From positions 1-64,000 of the forward strand of contig SUZX01000001.1 of assembly GCA_015059735.1 (NCBI GenBank): 64,000 bases of DNA, read 5' to 3'. Of this stretch, positions 61,179 through 64,000 are shown piece after piece. The position numbers and the translations under genes are program-made. The notes under the pieces are model-generated. The model did no database searches. It was not told the origin of the DNA and worked only from the letters and a program-made list of their open reading frames with translations. Each line of letters opens with the position of its first letter. Positions within the stretch are counted from its first letter, which is position 1. Origin of the DNA: Rikenellaceae bacterium (GTDB lineage: Bacteria; Bacteroidota; Bacteroidia; Bacteroidales; Rikenellaceae).

Positions 61179-62543
61179 ATGCAACAAGTAAAACAGTACA
61201 TCGAGGAGAATAAAGATCGTTTTATCAACGAGTTATTCGACCTTTTACGCATTCCTTCCATCAGTGCGCAGAGCGACCATAAACCCGATATGGTACGTTG
61301 TGCTGAGTGGCTTGCCGCAGCGTTGGCCAAAGCCGGTGCCGATCATGCCGAGGTGCTTCCCACTGAGGGCAATCCGGTAGTATATGCCGAGAAGATTGTC
61401 AATCCCAAAGCCAAAACCGTGTTGGTTTATGGTCACTACGATGTGATGCCTGTTGATCCGCGAGCCGAATGGCGCACCGAGCCCTTCGAGCCGGTCATCG
61501 AAAACGGCCGTATCTGGGGACGCGGTGCCGACGATGATAAAGGTCAGCTGTGGATGCATGCCAAAGCTTTTGAGGCGATGTGTGCCACTGATTCGCTCCC
61601 TTGCAATGTGAAATTTATGCTTGAAGGTGAAGAGGAGATCGGATCGCCGAGCCTTTATAAGTTCTGTGAACAGAACAAAAAACTGCTCAAAGCCGATATT
61701 ATATTAGTTTCCGATACTTCTATGCTGTCGATGCAAACCCCCTCTATCACATGCGGATTGCGCGGTTTGGCTTATATGGAGGTTGAGGTCACGGGGCCTA
61801 ATAAAGACCTTCATTCAGGGCTGTTCGGTGGTGCTGTGGCTAATCCGGCCAATGTGCTTACTCGCTTGGTTTCACAACTTGTCGATGTTGACGGTCGTAT
61901 CACTATCCCGGGTTTCTACGACGATGTGCGCGAGTTGACTCCTGCGGAGCGTAAGGCTTTCAACAAAGCTCCGTTCAATCTTTCATCTTACAAAAAGGCG
62001 TTGGAGATCGGAGCTGTTGAGGGCGAAGTCGGCTATACTACATTGGAGCGTACAGGAGTTCGTCCGTCACTCGATGTCAACGGTATTTGGGGTGGTTATA
62101 CCGGTGAGGGTACCAAAACGGTTATTCCTTCGAAGGCTTCGGCCAAGATCTCGATGCGTTTGGTACCGAATCAAGACTACCGCAAGATTAGCAAATTGTT
62201 TGAGAAATATTTCAAATCGATCGCTCCGAAGAGTGTAACCGTCAAGGTAAAAGCACTACACGGCGGTATGCCCTATGTTGCTCCGACCGATATGCCAGCC
62301 TATCGTGCTGCTGAAAAGGCTGTTACGGAGACTTTCGGCAAGAAACCGTTGCCCTTCTATTCGGGCGGTTCGATTCCGATTATCAGCGGTTTTGAGGCGA
62401 TTCTCGGAATCAAGTCGTTACTTATCGGATTCGGCTTGTCGGAAGATGCCATTCACTCCCCCAACGAAAGCTATGGCCTCGACCAATTCTATAAAGGAGT
62501 CGAAACTATTCCGTTGTTCTATAAGTATTTTGCCGAGCAATAG
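61179..62543 (+). CDS. M20 family dipeptidase
   Basis: A 454-residue zinc peptidase of the M20 group. Metal ligands: LVYGHYDVMPVDP (His and Asp) near residue 87, GRGADDDKGQ near 119, EGEEEIGSPS near 150 and the C-terminal IHSPNESYGLDQF. A dimerisation insert lies in the middle (LHSGLFGGAVANP). No signal peptide, so it acts on cytoplasmic dipeptides. It starts 12 bp after glmM, likely the same transcript, and is followed by a bidirectional terminator. Confidence 0.9.
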   Translation: MQQVKQYIEENKDRFINELFDLLRIPSISAQSDHKPDMVRCAEWLAAALAKAGADHAEVLPTEGNPVVYAEKIVNPKAKTVLVYGHYDVMPVDPRAEWRTEPFEPVIENGRIWGRGADDDKGQLWMHAKAFEAMCATDSLPCNVKFMLEGEEEIGSPSLYKFCEQNKKLLKADIILVSDTSMLSMQTPSITCGLRGLAYMEVEVTGPNKDLHSGLFGGAVANPANVLTRLVSQLVDVDGRITIPGFYDDVRELTPAERKAFNKAPFNLSSYKKALEIGAVEGEVGYTTLERTGVRPSLDVNGIWGGYTGEGTKTVIPSKASAKISMRLVPNQDYRKISKLFEKYFKSIAPKSVTVKVKALHGGMPYVAPTDMPAYRAAEKAVTETFGKKPLPFYSGGSIPIISGFEAILGIKSLLIGFGLSEDAIHSPNESYGLDQFYKGVETIPLFYKYFAEQ

Positions 62544-62556
62544 ATCTTTGGTATAA

Positions 62557-62590
62557 AAGAGCCGGCGACCCTGAAAGGTCGCCGGCTTTC
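62557..62590. terminator. Bidirectional terminator
   Basis: GCCGGCGACC / GGTCGCCGGC with flanking A/T pairs and a 6-nt loop, between convergent genes. Confidence 0.87.
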
Positions 62591-62599
62591 TTGTGTTTA

Positions 62600-63280
62600 T
62601 TACATCATCTCTTCGTAAGCATATTGAACGGCTCGATTCAATATCTCGACAAACGCATGTGTCTTCCGAAACTCTTCGACACTTCGTTCCACAAGATTAT
62701 CGGCGAACAAAAATGCTTCGTCAATCGGTTTCGATACGTCGAACTCTTTGAGCCTCAGCAGATCGTCGTACTCCGTACCCGTAGGAAATCCCTGCGGGGT
62801 GCGTTTGAGCATCGATGTACGCATCAACTCAAATCCTTGCGCCTTTTCGATCGCTTGGGTGAACGCGGCTCCGTTGTCGAGGATCTCGTCGCGCACCGAC
62901 CGCAGAATTGCTCCCTCGGGACAATAAAGTCCCGATGCCAATAGGTGGCCATTGAGCAACGTGTCGTGAGGTGAAGCGATGTGGAAATAATATCCCGCAT
63001 ACCCCGACTTTTTGCCGTGTGGTACGATGTAAATCCCCAACCAACTTTTATAGGGAGTCTTGTCGGTCGAGAAACGTGTGTCGCGTGCAATCCGATAGGT
63101 GCAATCCGCTGCCCGTAGGCCATGTACCGAGGGGTCGAACGAGGCGATGCCTGCGATCAACTCCTCAGCAAACTCGCTGTAAATTCTCCGCACCTGTTGC
63201 CACTCGACCCGATGCTCTTCGAACCATTCGCGGCAGTTGTTTTCGGAGAGTCGGCGTATGAAATCGACGACCTCACGCAT
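62600..63280 (-). CDS. DUF2461 domain protein
   Basis: A 226-residue protein of the DUF2461 family (FIRRLSENNCREWFEEHR, YRIARDTRFSTDKTPYKSWLGIY, YYFHIASPHDTLLNGHLLASGLY). No biochemical function is known to me. It begins one base after the glyA stop codon and is therefore in the glyA transcript. Confidence 0.88.
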   Translation of the reverse strand: MREVVDFIRRLSENNCREWFEEHRVEWQQVRRIYSEFAEELIAGIASFDPSVHGLRAADCTYRIARDTRFSTDKTPYKSWLGIYIVPHGKKSGYAGYYFHIASPHDTLLNGHLLASGLYCPEGAILRSVRDEILDNGAAFTQAIEKAQGFELMRTSMLKRTPQGFPTGTEYDDLLRLKEFDVSKPIDEAFLFADNLVERSVEEFRKTHAFVEILNRAVQYAYEEMM

Positions 63281-63281
63281 C

Positions 63282-64000
63282 TTACCAAGCGAAGAGCGGA
63301 TAGTTGGCCATCAAGGCGTTGACATCCTTGCGTACGGCGGCGATATTCTCTTCGTTTTCGGGATCTTGCAGCACGCGGTCAACCAACTCTACGATGTACT
63401 CCATCTTGTCCTCTTTCAGACCACGCGTTGTGATGGCGGGGGTTCCGAAACGCAGACCCGAAGTCTGGAACGGAGAGCGGCTATCGAACGGCACCATGTT
63501 CTTGTTGGTAGTGATGTCGGCAGCTACAAGACATTTCTCGGCCAATTTGCCGGTCAACTCGGGGAACTTCGTACGCAGGTCAACCAAAATCAAGTGGTTG
63601 TCTGTGCCACCCGAAACGATCTTATAACCGCGGTTTACAAAAGCAGCAGCCATAGCCTGAGCATTTTTCTGTACTTGCTGCTGGTATTCTTTGTATGCCG
63701 GCTCCAAAGCTTCACCGAATGCTACGGCTTTGGCAGCGATTACGTGCTCCAACGGACCGCCCTGAATACCCGGGAATACCGATGCATTGAGGATCTGAGA
63801 CATCATCTTCACAGCACCCTTCGGCGTCGTAAGACCCCAAGGATTCTCGAAGTCTTTGCCCATCAAGATAATACCGCCACGAGGACCGCGCAGAGTCTTG
63901 TGCGTCGTAGAGGTTACGATGTGGGCATATTTCACCGGATTGTCCAAAATACCGGCAGCGATCAAACCGGCAGTGTGAGCCATATCGACCATGAACAATG
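63282..64000 (-). CDS. glyA: Serine hydroxymethyltransferase (partial, 5' part beyond window)
   Basis: The C-terminal 239 residues of SHMT; the gene continues past the window end. The PLP lysine is in [15 protein letters not shown], and [31 protein letters not shown] and [14 protein letters not shown] are typical. It interconverts serine and glycine with tetrahydrofolate. A TAG/TAA-type stop precedes DUF2461 by one base. Confidence 0.96.
   Translation of the reverse strand, partial: LFMVDMAHTAGLIAAGILDNPVKYAHIVTSTTHKTLRGPRGGIILMGKDFENPWGLTTPKGAVKMMSQILNASVFPGIQGGPLEHVIAAKAVAFGEALEPAYKEYQQQVQKNAQAMAAAFVNRGYKIVSGGTDNHLILVDLRTKFPELTGKLAEKCLVAADITTNKNMVPFDSRSPFQTSGLRFGTPAITTRGLKEDKMEYIVELVDRVLQDPENEENIAAVRKDVNALMANYPLFAW

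Noticed and set aside
1..64000. tRNA genes, rRNA genes, CRISPR arrays, transposases, SusC/SusD pairs.
   Set aside because: All intergenic gaps were read for cloverleaf-like and repeat-spacer patterns and all proteins for transposase and SusC/D features; none was found.

Overview
The window looks like a chromosomal segment from a gut-type Bacteroidales bacterium. Evidence: many genes have a -7 box of the form TAnnTTTG (the Bacteroidetes sigma-factor signature) and weak or no Shine-Dalgarno sequences; several secreted proteins carry lipoprotein signals; and the gene content includes GH92/GH125/GH130 glycosidases, DUF4838, DUF4465, a cobalamin riboswitch, Rex, and dnaA and dnaN lying apart. I cannot name the genus. 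No rRNA, tRNA, CRISPR array, transposase or phage module was recognised.

Region 1 (about 0.35-12.6 kb) is one tightly packed plus-strand operon for dismantling mannose-rich glycans: a GH130 mannosyl-GlcNAc phosphorylase, three GH92 alpha-mannosidases (one fused to a GH125 alpha-1,6-mannosidase), a DUF4838 protein and an EEP-fold hydrolase lipoprotein. No SusC/SusD pair lies inside the window. Region 2 (12.6-20.4 kb) is mostly minus-strand housekeeping (methyltransferase, CvfB-like S1 protein, C69 dipeptidase, OmpA-like protein, ArgS), interrupted by a secreted protein with a long structured leader at 14.35-15.85 kb. Region 3 (20.5-28.5 kb) holds dusB and then a six-gene operon (ROK kinase, mannose-6-phosphate isomerase, APH-like kinase, CBM9-like protein, NagB-PIG-L fusion, NagB). 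This operon should feed the mannose and GlcNAc released by region 1 into glycolysis. A NagC-like ROK repressor lies close by at 30.8 kb.

Region 4 (28.5-37 kb) contains a B12-riboswitch-controlled lipoprotein, fabD, the ROK repressor with a GNAT gene, a zinc-type ABC pair without an adjacent permease, a pyruvyl-transferase-like protein, and an XRE regulator beside a 660-bp AT-rich non-coding stretch carrying repeated TTTGTAAA sites. Region 5 (37-51 kb) carries HIT, a bifunctional Rel, RecA, Bcp, AspA, a WYL regulator, DnaA, a phosphohexomutase, a GT4 glycosyltransferase and a frameshifted beta-barrel gene. Region 6 (51.9-64 kb) is a long minus-strand run (udp, dnaN, exonuclease, LysM protein, rex, FAD synthetase, thioesterase, Gfo/Idh oxidoreductase), then glmM and an M20 dipeptidase on the plus strand, then DUF2461 and the 3' part of glyA on the minus strand.

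The most novel signal is a pair of about 240-nt structured leaders (14342-14640 plus; 51551-51850 minus) with the same order of elements and compensatory base changes. Each sits directly after a perfect -7 box, ends in a hairpin plus T-run about 40 nt before the start codon, and precedes a secreted protein that begins with the same short N-terminal module but has a different C-terminus. One of the two downstream genes is broken by a one-base shift exactly at the end of that module.
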